Origin: Cunninghamella blakesleeana
Taxonomy: Eukaryota > Mucoromycota > Mucoromycetes > Mucorales > Cunninghamellaceae
Direction: 5' to 3'
Assembly (NCBI GenBank): GCA_017871115.1
Contig: JAFCIZ010000001.1
Location: 7,500,001-7,564,000 of the forward strand
DNA length: 64,000 bases
Positions 44,776 to 59,927 of this stretch are shown here, piece by piece (within the stretch, counting starts at the first letter, position 1; each line of letters begins with the position of its first letter). The position numbers and the translations under genes were made by a program. The notes beneath the pieces were generated by a model that worked only from the letters and a program-made list of their open reading frames with translations, was not told the DNA's origin and did no database searches.

Positions 44776-45360
44776 TTACTACTCCAATAGTCGATTTATT
44801 AATCAGTGCTCTTGATATTTATTTTATGGATCCATACATTTTTCTGCCTTTCTTTTATTTTTCAATGGTACATTCTGTCTTTAAAGTGAGACTTACTACA
44901 AGACCAGGAACCTATACAACGCTTGTTGTATTATATTCAGTAAAAACCGGTGTATAAATATCGATTGTGAACACTTTGGATTCTCATACTATATTAAACA
45001 GTGAATAACATTTTACAGAAAGGTTCGAGTGTATTAACTCCAACCTCGGCATTTAGCCTTACAGCCGTTTAGTTAGATTCATTTTTTATTTAGAGTTATT
45101 GTTTAAAATAATACTTATTGATTTTGACTCATGATAGTTTTTTACTATTGTACAATGGTAAAACATGCTCGAAGATGGTATTTTGGATTTATTCAAGGTA
45201 GTGATCCGGCTTTATTTGCAGTGTTGATTTTTTATTTTCTGTTCATGTCAGTGCTAATTCTTTTTTTACCTTTTATCACCCATTTTTATTTTTTTTATTT
45301 ATATGCTTATTTTATTTTGCAAAATACTAATCTTTTTTTATTATTCAAGGTAATGACTAT
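44776..45360 (+). pseudogene. Possible gene relic with membrane-protein text
   Basis: Two exon-like pieces are visible. The first (44776-44957) follows a good 3' splice site and reads 'TPIVDLLISALDIYF', 'FLPFFYFSMVHSVFK' and then stops. The second (45138-45360) reads 'MVKHARRWYFGFIQGSDPAL' followed by a hydrophobic stretch. The RRW motif followed by membrane helices recalls processive family-2 glycosyltransferases (QxxRW), but this is weak. The pieces do not join into one frame and no start is apparent. It may be a decayed gene or chance. Confidence 0.3.
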
Positions 45361-45582
45361 TTTCTAGACGAGAGCTTCATTTTTACTCAAGATGCTTTTT
45401 TTTACTTCCTGGTCTTTTTTATTTAATTAACACTCTTTTTATACCTTTTAATTCATGAAAGAAAGTCAGTAAATTATGCATAAAAAATACATAGGTATCA
45501 CAAAGTAATTATTTTTAAAATTCGATTTATCTTGTTCCTGGTCATATTTTTTATATGTTCAAACTTTTCTAAATCATTATGC

Positions 45583-45625
<43 letters not shown>

Positions 45626-45845
45626 CAAATATAGATAATTTATCATTGTTTTTTATGTCGTAATTGATTTCTTTATTAAGGTTATTACTGTGATTTTTTT
45701 ATTAAAAATGAATGACTAATATAAAAATTAAATAATCTATAATTATTATTTTGTATTATTTATTAATATTATCATTTTTATCAAATAATAATACTAATAA
45801 TAATAATAAAAAACTAATACCAATGTTATTGCCAAACTATTTTTT
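45361..45845. other. Intergenic region
   Basis: About 480 bp, with a T run at about 45588-45625. Nothing else seen. Confidence 0.5.
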
Positions 45846-48800
45846 TTATGATGATGGAGGAGGTCTATTTCGCCAATAATTATTACTATTATTACCATAT
45901 CGTGAGGGATCACCCATACGTACATAGGGGGGATTTATGAATGGAGGAGGAGGAGGAGGAGGTTGCATACCAGGGTATCTACTATTATTATTACTAGACG
46001 TTGGTGAAGGTTTCCAATAATCATCATCTATCATCATCCCATGCATCATACGTATATCATCATATGGTTGTTGTTGTTGTTGTTGTTGTGGCGGTGGAGG
46101 TGGTTGTCTTCTTATAGATGGGGGTATAGCTGTATAATAGCTAGGATTTTCATATTCTGAAGAAATCATATTAGCAGCTTGTTGCATTTCCATATTCATT
46201 CTTGCTGAATTCATTCTTGATCTGTTTGCATTGTTATTATTATTGTTATTGTTGAAGGAAGAAGAAGGAGTTGGTGTTGATGGTGACATATATGGGATAG
46301 GACCAGTCATAAAATGGGGTGGAGGAGGAAAACCAGGAGGAGGAAAAGGTGAGGGTACTTGGTGATGATGAGAATGTCGCATATGTCTTGGTTGGCGAGG
46401 TGGAAAACTATCGTATCTTTGTTGAAGTTGTTGTTGATATCTAGGATCCATATCTAAAAATCTATCATCTATGTATTCATCATCCATTCCGTCTTCTATA
46501 GGTATACCATAATTATTATCAAAATCTTCTATAAATATAGGTTGGCCATAATAAGGTGGATATTCATAAAAAGGTGGATAAGGTTGATCAATAGATCGAC
46601 TACGTTGAGAACGCGTTTTTACAGGTGCTGATTGGCGATCTTTATTACTATTATTTGATTTAGGACGTGACAATGGACGTACCGGCCGTTGATATTCACT
46701 ATTACTATTTTCATAAGGGTCAGTGTAATAATCAGACTCCCATTCCATCACTGGTGGTTGTGCATCGGTTGATTTTGATCGTGGACGATGTTGACGAGTT
46801 CTTGTACGTGGGACTTGTTGTTGTGGAGAAGAAAAATCTTGCTGGTGGCGTTGAGGTTTGTCATAAGATTGTCTACTAGGTTGTTGGGATCTATCAAAAG
46901 ACTGTCTACTTGGTTGTTGAGATCTCCTTCCACTTACAGAAGCCTGTGAAGGATTAGTTGATCTTTTCTCATAAGATGAATTTAACTGTTCTTCTAAAAG
47001 GGAATCCATTTGATCATCATTATCATCATTGTTATTCTGACTTTGTACAAATTCCCCCATAGGTTGTTGTGGTGGCCATTGTTTTTTGTCATTACTTTTT
47101 TTTATTTTAATAGTGCTACCATGGTTAGAACTTTTTGAAGAATTACGTGATAATTGAGCCATATTATCAGCTGATCTATATTTATTTATTTTTGATGATG
47201 TATTATTATTTGCTTGTGAGTATTTAAAATCATTTAGATAGTCTGTTCCATCGATACTATTGTTATCTTCGTGAAGTGGTGATGATGTATTTTCAGGATA
47301 CCTTTGAGGATTTGATTGAAGTGAAGGTGATTGTTGCGTGCTTGAAGGTATATCTTGAATCTGTTCTTGGCTTAAAGGTATTGATCCTTGAAGGTGATGA
47401 TGATGATGATGATGATGTGCAGAAGAAGATGATGAGGAAGAAGATCCATAGTCTTGCTTCACTGCGCTAAGTTGTAATAATTTATTTTGGGTACGTTCTA
47501 TTTCTTCCCTCATTTTTTTTGTTCGTTCTATATGTAACTGTTCCAAACGTTCAAATTCAGCACGATCTGCTTCTCTTTGTTGTTGAATTAATTTTACTTG
47601 TTGCTGAAGTGTTTCTAAATCGCTATTTTGTACTGACTGTATTGGGTCATTATTTTGCATTTGCGGAATAGAGCCACTATTCTGTATATGACGAGCTGAT
47701 ACCATATTTATAGCTGGATCTGATCTTTTTGTTGGTAGAGTTGAGTGATTATTACTATTATTATGGTTTTTTATTTCAGAAGATGCTGAAATATTGCTCT
47801 TTTTTCGTGGTATGGGTTTAGCAGTATTTAAATTTTTGTATGCTTTATTTATATTTTTTTCAAGTTCCATAAGGTTTAGTTGTTGTTGATATAAAATAGA
47901 TCCAGCAGGTGTTACAGTTTCAGAAGAATCAGAAGTATTTATAGGTAAAAGAGAAGTTGTTATTGTAATAGGAGCCTTACTGTTATTATTATTATTATTA
48001 CTATTATTATTATTATCATTATTATTTGTAGATGTTGTTGTTGAGGTTACTGTAGAAATATGATGATTATTTTGCAGTATTGGAATAAATGTACTATTAC
48101 TAAAACTATTATTTTCAAATGTTGCTGTTGAGGCTGATGCTAAAGGTGATTCTACAGCTGTTTCATATATTCTATTAGAATCGTCGCTACCAGAAATTGA
48201 ATACATTGATTCATGTTTTTTAGCTTTAATAAAATCTAATTAAATAATAAATCATTTTTTTTTTTAAAAAGGAAAATACATATATGTATATTAGTATTAA
48301 ATAAATATTTATATTATGCTTTTTATAATTATTATTATCACTTGAAGTCGAAATAAAAAAAAACACTTTACCTATAGTATTATCTACTGATTTTTTAATT
48401 TCATTGATTTGATTATCATGATAAGAAGTTTGTGAAAGAATAGGTGATGTTTTTTTAGATTTAACTAAGATGGGAGCAGAAGTTGAGGTTGTAGGAACAA
48501 TCTGGTCCATTTGTAAACTAGCCGTATAATCTACACTATCTTCAGGATTCATATTTTCATGATATTGTTGTTGCTGTTGCCGCTGCAACTGCTGGTGTTG
48601 CTCATTTATTATGTTTTTTCTAACTTGTAAATTTGGAGGCGTATCAGGATCTAATTGCGTTTTTTCATTTTCGTAGCTTTTCAAAACAGCACGAGTAGGA
48701 GGCACAGCGTATCTTGGACGTGGCATAACAAGTGAGGGAGGTGAGCTAGTTGGTCTATTTAATCGTTTTGCCATAATGGATTGCACTGTTGCACCAGCGT

Positions 48801-49020
48801 TCTTCATATCCTGATTTATATTGTCTTCTGTGAGCTTATCTTTACTGCCATTATTAGTATTGGCGTTTACTTCAGTTAATACCAACTTTCTTGGTTGCTC
48901 CATAGACTTTGACATTTTTAATTTTCTTGGAAATATATCATTATTCACTTGATAATCGGATTCCATACTATATGGTGTTCCACTACCCGCTTTTTTCTTT
49001 TTCCCAAAGAGTTTTTTCAT
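45846..49020 (-). CDS. Large disordered Asn/Gln/Pro-rich protein with a coiled coil, unknown function
   Basis: Two exons on the minus strand: 48372-49020 and 45846-48235, giving 1012 residues. I do not recognise it. The start 'MKKLFGKKKKAGSG' is a short basic head that could bind membranes or act as a nuclear signal. Most of the chain is low complexity: Asn runs, a run of His, Gln runs and Pro-rich segments. A charged helix in the middle ('EADRAEFERLEQLHIERTKK', with heptad-like leucines) is the only clear coiled coil. Many 'SRQ'/'SQQPSRQS' repeats and RSxS sites suggest phosphorylation. The C-terminus is rich in 'PPPPPP' and Tyr/Asn. Such proteins often scaffold RNA or cortical complexes; here that is a guess. 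The in-frame codons upstream of 49020 are too hydrophobic and AT-driven to be its start. Confidence 0.75.
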
Positions 49021-49534
49021 ATTGCAAGTATTATAAGTAAATATAAAAAATAAAATAAGTACGAAGATAAAAAAAAAAAGGAAGAGAAAAAAGAAAATAA
49101 ATTGATACGAGTGAATTGTTTTTTTAGGAAAAAGAGGTGATAAAAAAATAATAGTCAAAATTTGCCTTTTTTTTCTTTTAAAAACAAAGGAGTATATGGC
49201 ATACCAAAAAAGGAAATCCCATTCCCGTACCAGTGTTTTTGTTATTATTATGAATATTCAAAAAGAATATACACTTCTTTAAATTAGAGTTTTTCTTTTT
49301 CCATTTTCCTTTTTTTAACATACATAAATACATATTGTTACTACTATAAAATTGTGTCATTTTCTGCATACTATCACTTCTATTTGATTTACCTATATCT
49401 TTTTCTTTTCCTTTCCTTTTAAATTATATGTTCAAACTCATAATAAAGCACTAATGTTTTTTTGGTTTTTTAAATATTAAATATTTTTTTTTCTTTTTAT
49501 TTTCTATAATGCAACAATAAAATATTTAATTAAT
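49021..49534. other. Intergenic region
   Basis: Spacer between two minus-strand genes (promoter of the disordered-protein gene, 3' end of ATP2). AT-rich; no gene seen. Confidence 0.5.
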
Positions 49535-51560
<2,026 letters not shown>

Positions 51561-51806
51561 CGTTTCGTTTTATCAAAAAAAAAAAAAAAGAAAGAGAAAA
51601 GAGAAAGGCACAAAATATCCTTACCTTGATATTAAAAAAAAAACATTCAACAACGGTGGGCAAAAAAGCAGTCAGTAGGGCGGAAATTTAATTTAATTTT
51701 TACCCAATTTTAAATTGAGGGTCTCTCTTCTCTCTCTCTTCTTTTTTTTTTTTTTTACTCTATTTATTATATTTTATTCTTATTATAATTATATTAAATT
51801 AAATCA

Positions 51807-53594
51807 ATGAAAAAAAGAATAAACAATTACCAGACCGATGATTCCATACCATTGTTAAACGATGATATCAAACCAAAGCGTGCTTTGAAACAAAAAACAC
51901 GATTAACACTTATTTCTGGCGTTATTCTTAGTGTTTTTGGAGTAAGTTGTATCATGTTACTTCGTCAACTTCCTTCAAATACAATGTCTGTTGCTAATAA
52001 TGACAACAATAATAATTATAATAGCAATAATATTGGTCAAGTCAATGAATTTTTTTTTCAAGATAATAGCCAAGAAGTAATCAAACCAGGTATATCATTA
52101 GATTCTTTCAAGTATGGTATAAAACAATGCGAAAATATTAAAACACGGTCTTCCAAAACAACTAATACGACAAGAGTAAGGCATCGTAATCCTAGAGCTA
52201 GCGCTTCAAGCCTTGAAAAACCTCTTTTAATCAAAAATGGCCATATTTGGATGGGTGATAGTTATTTAGATGGCGATATTTTAATTGAAAACGGTCTTAT
52301 CACTAAGGTGGGAAAGGATTTGGAGATGAATAATGATGATACAGTTACAATTTTAGATGCAGAAAATAAGGTGGTTACACCAGGTAACGTTGATAAAAAA
52401 TAATAAAGTACAAATAAAACAAAAGGTGAAGAATAAAAAAAGGAAATTATTATGGAACTGATAATAAACTTTTAAACTCCACATATAAACAAATAGGTAT
52501 TGTTGATATGCATTCTCATATGGGCGTTTATAGTCTTCCCGGTTTAGATGGTAACTCTGATGGCAACGAAATGACAAACCCAACAACCCCTTATGTAAAA
52601 AATCAAATAAAAATTTATATATAAATAAAAATATTTTTAAGTTTGTGTGTATGGGTAAACTAATTAAATGATTATTACTATTATTAAAAAACCAATTAGG
52701 TTCGTGTAGTGGATGCACTTAGTCCAATTGATCCAGCAATAAAAACTATTGCTAGTGGTGGTGTTACAACAAGTTTAGTTTTACCTGGGTCTGGAAATTC
52801 AATGGGTGGTGAAGCCGCTGTAGTCAAACATCGCCCATTATCTACACTATCTGTTTATGATATGCTTATCACTGCTGGTGTGGATGAAGATGAAGATGAA
52901 GAAAAAATCCATCGTTATATGAAAATGGCTTGTGGTGAAAACCCAAAGACATATTATGGTGGTGCTTTAAATAAAATGCCAATGACAAGTAAGTATATCC
53001 ATATCATATAAATTTATATTTGTTTATTTTTTAAAAAAAAAAAGAAAAAGAAAAAGAAATATCATATATTTATATACATATAAATTTATAAATTAGGAAT
53101 GGGTGAAGGATTTTTATTCCGACAACAGTTTGAAAAAGCTCGTAAATTACTTCGAAGCCAAGATGATTGGTGTGATGCTGCTGAAAGAATTCAACAATCC
53201 AAACAAGATATCAGATTAAGTGAAGGATTCCCAGAAAATATTGAATTTGAAAGTTTAGTAGCATTATTACGTGGCGACGTCAAGTTAAATGTTCATTGTT
53301 ATTTACCTCAAGATTTAGAAGCTATGGTACATCATTCTTTAGAATATGATTTTGAAATTGCTGCCTTCCATCATGCTCTTTCTGCCTGGCAAGTTCCTGA
53401 TATTATTAAACGTGCAAAATCAAATATTACGGTAGCTACTTTTGGAGGTAAGAATTTTAATCTTTTTATTATTAAAAACAAAAGCAAAAAAAATAAAAAA
53501 ATAAAAATGAATACCTTGATATATTAATTTTATATTTTATATTATTTTTATTTTTAATATTAGATATGTGGGGATACAAGGTATATAATAGTAT

Positions 53595-53633
<39 letters not shown>

Positions 53634-55043
53634 TTAGGAATTAAAATATTGAAATATAAATTATATTCTGAATATTTTTATTAGCATGAAGGTTGGTATC
53701 AAAATGTACACGCACCTAATATATTATCTGATGCTGGCATTCCTGTTGCATTCAAAAGTGATCATGCTGTAACAAATGCTGTAAGTGAATTTTTTAATCT
53801 AAAAAGATTTTAATTAACAAATAGAATAGTATATCTAATTATTCTCATTTGTTTTTTGATTTTTTTCCTAGAGGGATCTTATGCATGAAGCTCAAAAGGC
53901 TTATCACTATGGATTTGATGAACACAAAGCACTTGCTTCTCTTACCTCGGTACCCGCTAATGCTTTAGGTATTGGACATCGTCTTGGAAGGTAACAATGA
54001 TAATAATACATTCATTTATTATCTTTGAAAAGATAAAAATAAAACAGAAATAGTTTAAAATTGTATATTAAAATTATTTATGTTTTTTCTTTTTTATATA
54101 ACTATATATAGTATTGAGGTTGGAAAGGATGCAGATATAGTTATTTGGGAACGTCATCCATTACGTTTAGGCGCACGACCTAAGAAAGTGATCATTGATG
54201 GTGAAATATTAGACTTCCGTAAATCATGGTTTAAAGACGTTGAAGAAGTGATTGATAAAAAATATTTGATGGATGATTCTCACGATAGTATAGAAGTAAA
54301 TGGTGATGACGCAGCCTTATTGCCTGAACGTCCAACTGGATCAATGCGTTTAGAAGATCATGGGTTAAATAATCCTATACATATGGAAGAAGCTTGTTCT
54401 AAAAATACTGATTCCTTTGTTTTACGTAATATCGAGCGATTGGTAATGGGCCCCGAAGAAGAATATAAGCGTGTTCATGTTGATAATGCTTCTGGAAAAC
54501 TTGTTACAAAAGATATTTATTTGGTAGTTGAAAAGAATCGCGTGGTATGTGCTGGTCCAAATTGTTCAAGACAGCAGTTTGATTGGCCAACTTCTAGCCC
54601 TGTTTTTGATATGGATGGTGCTACTGTTATTCCCGTAATATATACATATATATATATAAATATAAATATAAATTTATAAAACGCTTTCTCATGAACTAAT
54701 AATAATTATATTATTTTTATTTTTATTATCTAATATAGGGTATTGTATCATCCGGTGTACCAATGGGATTAATTGAAATACAATCAGAGGCAAGTACTTC
54801 AGATGGTAGTACATCTAATGATATTGATGATGAAAATTTATATAAATCTGTAACTAGAGCTGTTGACGGTATTAAAATGGATGGATTGCATATGAGAAAG
54901 GCATTTTTGGCTGGTGTTACTACTACTATTTCTCAACCTATAGCTGGTACTGAACCTTTAGCTGGCGTATCTGTAGCTGCTAGAATTGGTGTAAAATCAA
55001 CAGGTAAAAAAATATATATTCATTGTACTAAAAAATGATATAT

Positions 55044-55074
<31 letters not shown>

Positions 55075-55903
55075 TATATAAATTTATAAATTTATAAATG
55101 AACGAGTAAATTAATTTTTTTGTTTATTGTTATTATTATTTCTATCATTATCAGTGTTAGAATCCAAGGACATTGTTTTAGAGGAAGAAGCAGCAATTCA
55201 TTTTGTAATAGAACATGGAAGTAAAAAGTCAGTATCACAACAGATCGCTGGTATTAGAAAATTACTAACCAACAATATGGATGGTAATGAAACCACTAAT
55301 GTATTTACACGAGCAGCTCATGGACAACTTCCAGTTGTTGTACAAATTGATGATAAAGATGAAATTGCATCCATTATTCAAATAAAACAGCAATTGAAGC
55401 AACAATTTGGTTATTCTGTCAAATTTATTATTTTGGGTGGTGCAGAAGCCCATTTAGTAGCTATGCATTTGCAACAATCATCCATTCCTGTGATTCTTAT
55501 GCCAGCAAGATGTATTCCCAATACATGGTCTCAACGTTTATGCCTTCCTGGCCACCCTTACACTAAGGATACTATTTTAGATGTTCTTTTAAGACACCAT
55601 GTTCAAGTAGGTATTGCCAGTACAGACATAGACAATGGAGATGCTCGTAATTTAATTTGGGAAGCTGGATGGAATTTAGCTCATAATCAACAATTTACTT
55701 TTGAACAAGCAGTTGGATTGGTTACTTGGAATATTGCGGATATGTTTAATTTGGATGGTAGAGTAGGAAGAATTCAACTTCATCAAAAGGCTGATTTTGT
55801 AGCTTATAATGGCAATCCTTTTGAATTTGGTACAAAAGTTTTAATGGTAAATGGAGGGGGTCACCAAGGTCCATTATGTGTTAATCAAAAGGATATAGTT
55901 TAA
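51807..55903 (+). CDS. Membrane-anchored tandem amidohydrolase
   Basis: Ten exons: 51807-52383, 52497-52594, 52700-52988, 53097-53447, 53564-53580, 53685-53780, 53872-53990, 54112-54634, 54739-55003, 55155-55903, giving 1027 residues. A cytosolic head of ~30 residues precedes one membrane helix ('LTLISGVILSVFGVSCIMLL'), so it is probably a type II membrane or secretory-route enzyme. The first amidohydrolase-like half has the metal motif 'GIVDMHSHMG', then 'VHCYL', 'AAFHHAL' and 'FKSDHAVTN', and ends 'GSIEVGKDADIVIW'. The second half repeats the plan ('DMDGATVIPGIV', 'GIASTDIDNGDARNL', 'GRIQLHQKADFVAYNG') but lacks the HxH motif and is likely inactive. It belongs to imidazolonepropionase-like amidohydrolases; substrate unknown. 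Exon 5 is only 17 nt. Confidence 0.88.
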
Positions 55904-56082
55904 ATATATGTATGTATGTATTATGGTATATAGTGTTTTATTTTATTTTATTTATTTATTTATTTATTTATATTAATGAATAATAATTGTAATAAAAATG
56001 AAATATAATCATAAAGAATAGGTTTTATACAAAATAATATATATATTTGTATATGTATAAAAGAAATGAGTGATGATGAATA

Positions 56083-56271
56083 TTAATGGCGAATAGGTGC
56101 GGTTGGTGTTACCAATTGATCACGTAAACTTTGTTCGTAAGAAGGTGGTGGAGGTAAAAGGTCAGCATCAGAAGTATGCTCCAGCTGAATGAATGGGTTT
56201 ATTGTTGTATCTAATTGTTATTTAATAATAATAAAATAGGACTATGAATAACTAGTCCATTATATATTTAT

Positions 56272-56307
<36 letters not shown>

Positions 56308-57721
56308 TTTTATAAAACTTACCAGAGTTAACTCCGTGTGAAATGTTATTATTATCATTAGTAGGCTCATTTCTTGCCAGATTTATGTTATTATTATTAT
56401 TATTATTATTGTAAACTTGTACTGGTATCGAAGGAGCTGATGGCTGATATTGTTGTTGCTGTGGTTGCGAAGAGATGTCTGATGAAGGTGATGAACTTGA
56501 TTCTGTTGGTCGTTTTACATTTAAAATTGTATTACTAGAAAAAAAAAAGAAAATTACCAAGATGTTTTTTTAAAAATATAATTGTATATGTCGTTATATA
56601 TGTATACTTACGTTCGATTAAATGAAGGATTAGATGACAATCGCGATGAGGAGAAAGTATTAATATTTGTATTATTAGTGGTAGAAGATGAAGATGATGA
56701 TGAATTGCTAGGAATCATAGTACTAGGGTTAGAAGAAGATGATGAGGATGAAGAAGGCGATTCTATGGATGCCAAATAGCTATTAACATTATTAGAGAGC
56801 ATACTATAAACTGAATTTACTGCTTTGTAAGCCGCTAAAAAGAAAAAGTAGTAAAAGATAAAAAAATATAGATAAATTAGAATATGATAAATATTAATAA
56901 TAAAAAAAAAATCACTCATTTATGTATATTTTACCCGAACTACTTTCATTGATTATATCACGTAATAAATATCCATCTCCATAATAATAATCTAATTTAA
57001 ATTAATATTTTATAAAAAAATAAATAAATATAAAAGAATGGGTTAAAAGAGTTGAATAAAAATTAGAGTAGAATATTAAATAAAATGATATAAATAATTT
57101 ACTATGTTTATCTTGTGAATGGTTTGATCTTGAAGAGCAATAATCTAAATAGATAAATAGATTTAAAGGTTATTTCAATCAACTAAAATATCATTTATGC
57201 TAACGATAATTTTCATTTGTTAATCTTTAATTTTACCTTTGCATTTATTTGAATGTTTTCTATTTGTGCGACGTTGTTCATGCTGTTGCAAAAGTTCTTG
57301 GCGCCACTGAGCCAATTCTTCTCGGACAGTTTGTCTACCAGCCTGTTTAAGATTATGTATATTTTTCTAGAGTAGATAATAATAGTAATAATGATAATGA
57401 TAACGGTAATAATAAATAATATGCCCTTATAAGCTTATTATTAATAGTACTATTTTTATCACTGTTTTTGTTATTATTTTATACCTTAAGTGAAAGAGAA
57501 GGATTTATATGGCAAGTAGGTCGTTTAGAGTGATGGCAAGAGGTTATTGAATTAGTATTGGCATTATTATTATTATCAGATAAAAGTAAAAGTCGATCAA
57601 TCGATTTATCAACATTTCCGTTTTCTGCCCATAATATTTCTTCTATTTGTTCAATGGTTGCTTCAGGAAAGGCTTCTTTTAAAGTCTGAACTTTATTAGC
57701 TAAAAAGGGATTGCTGGACAT
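56083..57721 (-). CDS. CUE-domain protein
   Basis: Seven exons on the minus strand: 57485-57721, 57237-57366, 57103-57144, 56935-56991, 56612-56834, 56323-56534, 56083-56210, giving 342 residues. A CUE domain sits at about residues 10-45: 'VQTLKEAFPEATIEQIEEIL' and 'NGNVDKSIDRLLLLS', with the MFP-like 'AFP' and the 'LL' ends. CUE domains bind ubiquitin. A basic helix follows ('REELAQWRQELLQQHEQRR'), then Ser- and Asn-rich disorder and a C-terminal 'LLPPPPSYEQSLRDQL'; PPxY-like text of this kind can bind WW domains of Rsp5-type ligases. A role as a ubiquitin adaptor in trafficking is inferred. The 42- and 57-nt exons are supported by frame and splice sites only. Confidence 0.82.
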
Positions 57722-59224
57722 AGTTGCTTAAATTAATAGGAAAAAAAAGTGAAGAGTGAAAAAAAATTAAAAAATTAAAATTTATTAAAATTTATGAGCT
57801 GAGCAGATTGCGGAGCGAGTGTATGATCATTTTTTTATTCCTTCTATTTTTAAAAATATATATTTTATTTTATTTCCATTTAAAAGGACATTCTTGGAGA
57901 ATTGTTTTTAAAATAAATAAATATATTTTTTTTATTAAATAATACGATGAATTAATTCATACAAGTTGTTAGTATTGTTACTATTAATATTCGTATAGTT
58001 AATATTATTATTATTATTGTTATTATTTACCCTGATCATAGACTAAAAAGATTAATTATGCAAAGTTATTTTTTCTTCGTTTATGGTTACATAAAACACC
58101 ATATTTTAATATATATATTATCATAAAAACACATCATACAGCAATGATCCTTTCTTTGTTTATTTTTTGCTTGATCCATAAAAATGACCATAAGGAGTTT
58201 GAAGTTTTATTCTTTTGGCGTATATATACAAATATATATATATTAATACTAACCTGGAAGTTCTCCAGGGTAGATCTACCCAATGAGAGTAAATTAGAAC
58301 TTGACCTTAAAAGTATTTTTTATTTCATATTTATCGTCATAATTTACTATAATATCTCAGTACAGAGTTTTTATCAATCCTTATATAACTAATTTCTTTG
58401 CTGTGTACGTGTATATATATATATATATATATAAATATATATTTATGTAAAATGTATAGACTAGTCCCGCAAAGGAGTTAATAATAAAATGGCTGGGTTT
58501 TTTTTAAAATTAAAAGGTAGTGTGTACTGTAAAAAAAATAACACACATACTTATATGTATACATGATTGATTCCTTTTTTTCATTTTTCATCCCATTGTG
58601 TAATAAAGATAAATCATTGAATCATGTACATATAAAATCATATAATATTGTATTTCATTTATATGTAAATAAATAAAATATAAATGGGGCATGATATTCA
58701 CTTTTTAAGTATGCCACAATTGATTTGAGGTTACAGTTACCTTAAAAAAAGGAGTAATTATTTTAATGTTTCCTTCGCCAAACCTCCTTTTTATTTACTC
58801 TTACACCTACTTTTTATATAACAACAAGCAGTAACTCTATAGTGTATTTAAATAATTATGCTTTGTTATGTTTATGAAATAAACTTAAAAGATAAATAAA
58901 TATGGATGATCATCATTACTACCTATCACTCTATTTTTCTTATTTTTTTTTTTCTTGAAAAAATGATTAGCTTATCAAGGGGGATTTCGCGGGTTACATT
59001 AGTTTTTTTTTCCCACTTTTTTTTTTTTTTTAAAAAAAATAAGAGAATAAGAAGAAGAGGAGTTTTAAAGGTTTACATTACATAAAAAGGAGCATAAAAT
59101 CATATAAGATTATTATATACAAGAATAATAAAAAAAAAAAAATATAAATTAGGATTCTTTTTTATTTTGTTTTATTTTGTTCATTTTATTTTTATTCAAA
59201 TTAAAAAAATAATACAGTATAAAT
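57722..59224. other. Intergenic region between divergent genes
   Basis: About 1.5 kb, AT-rich. The open stretch near 58144-58392 has protein-like length but no recognisable motif or splice context. I see no RNA gene. Confidence 0.5.
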
Positions 59225-59651
59225 ATGAAGCTTCAATTTTTTGTATTAGGTTTCTTTGCCGCTATAGCCCTTGCTAAAAATGAAGGTGGTGCTGAATCAA
59301 AAAATTATGACCATAATAGTAAGTCTCTTGTTTTTTTTTTAAAAATAAAGTAAAAGATAATCATTTTTAACTCAATTTATATGTATATATATATGTATAT
59401 ATAAAGAATGCCAGGTATTAAGCTGTGGTACGAGCTGCCCTTCTGGAAGAGTTCTCAGTGTTGAAGGTGAGACTATGGTCAATGGTGTTTGTAAGGTGAA
59501 GTGTTGTGTATCCAATACCGATGCCAATGATGAACCTGAAGAAAATGAATCTGAAGAAAAAGAAAGAGGAAAAAGAAGAGGTGAAGCAAGTGTTTTAAAT
59601 AAGCGATTGAATCGTAATTTGAAGAAAAGACTCTCATCCATTGATTATTAA
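59225..59651 (+). CDS. Small secreted cysteine-containing protein
   Basis: Two exons: 59225-59318 and 59407-59651, giving 112 residues. 'MKLQFFVLGFFAAIALAKNE' is a clear signal peptide, probably cut after AxA-type 'ALA'. A short region with six cysteines follows ('CQVLSCGTSCPSG', 'CKVKCC'). Then come an acidic stretch ('DEPEENESEEKE') and a basic tail with several dibasic sites ('GKRRGE', 'NKRLNR', 'KKRLSS'). Kex2-type cleavage could release short peptides. I do not recognise the family. It could be a structural or signalling secreted protein. Confidence 0.78.
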
Positions 59652-59927
59652 AAAGTGTTTGTTTTTAATTATTATTAAATCTATCATCGTACGAGGCAAA
59701 TATTAATGTTGCTAATTTTAGTAATCCTATAATTCTTTTTTAAATATACATATTTTTTATACTAATCTTGTATTCATATATATTAAATCAATTTGCTTGA
59801 ATAATTCCAATAAAAATAAACATCTTTTTTTTTTTAAAAATAAAAGTGAAATAAAAACAAAATATCTATTTTTATTATAATTAATATTATATTGATATTT
59901 TTTTCATCATTCTATAGTCTAAAAAAA

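Noticed and set aside
49021..49158. Longer N-terminus for the disordered protein starting at 49158
   Set aside because: The extra residues are Phe/Ile/Leu-rich translations of T runs; the basic 'MKKLFGKKKK' start at 49020 is more credible.
52353..52718. Minus-strand frame across amidohydrolase exons 1-3
   Set aside because: Antisense shadow of true exons with conserved plus-strand domains.
58144..58392. 82-codon open stretch in the region before the small secreted protein
   Set aside because: No motif, no splice context and AT-driven hydrophobic composition.
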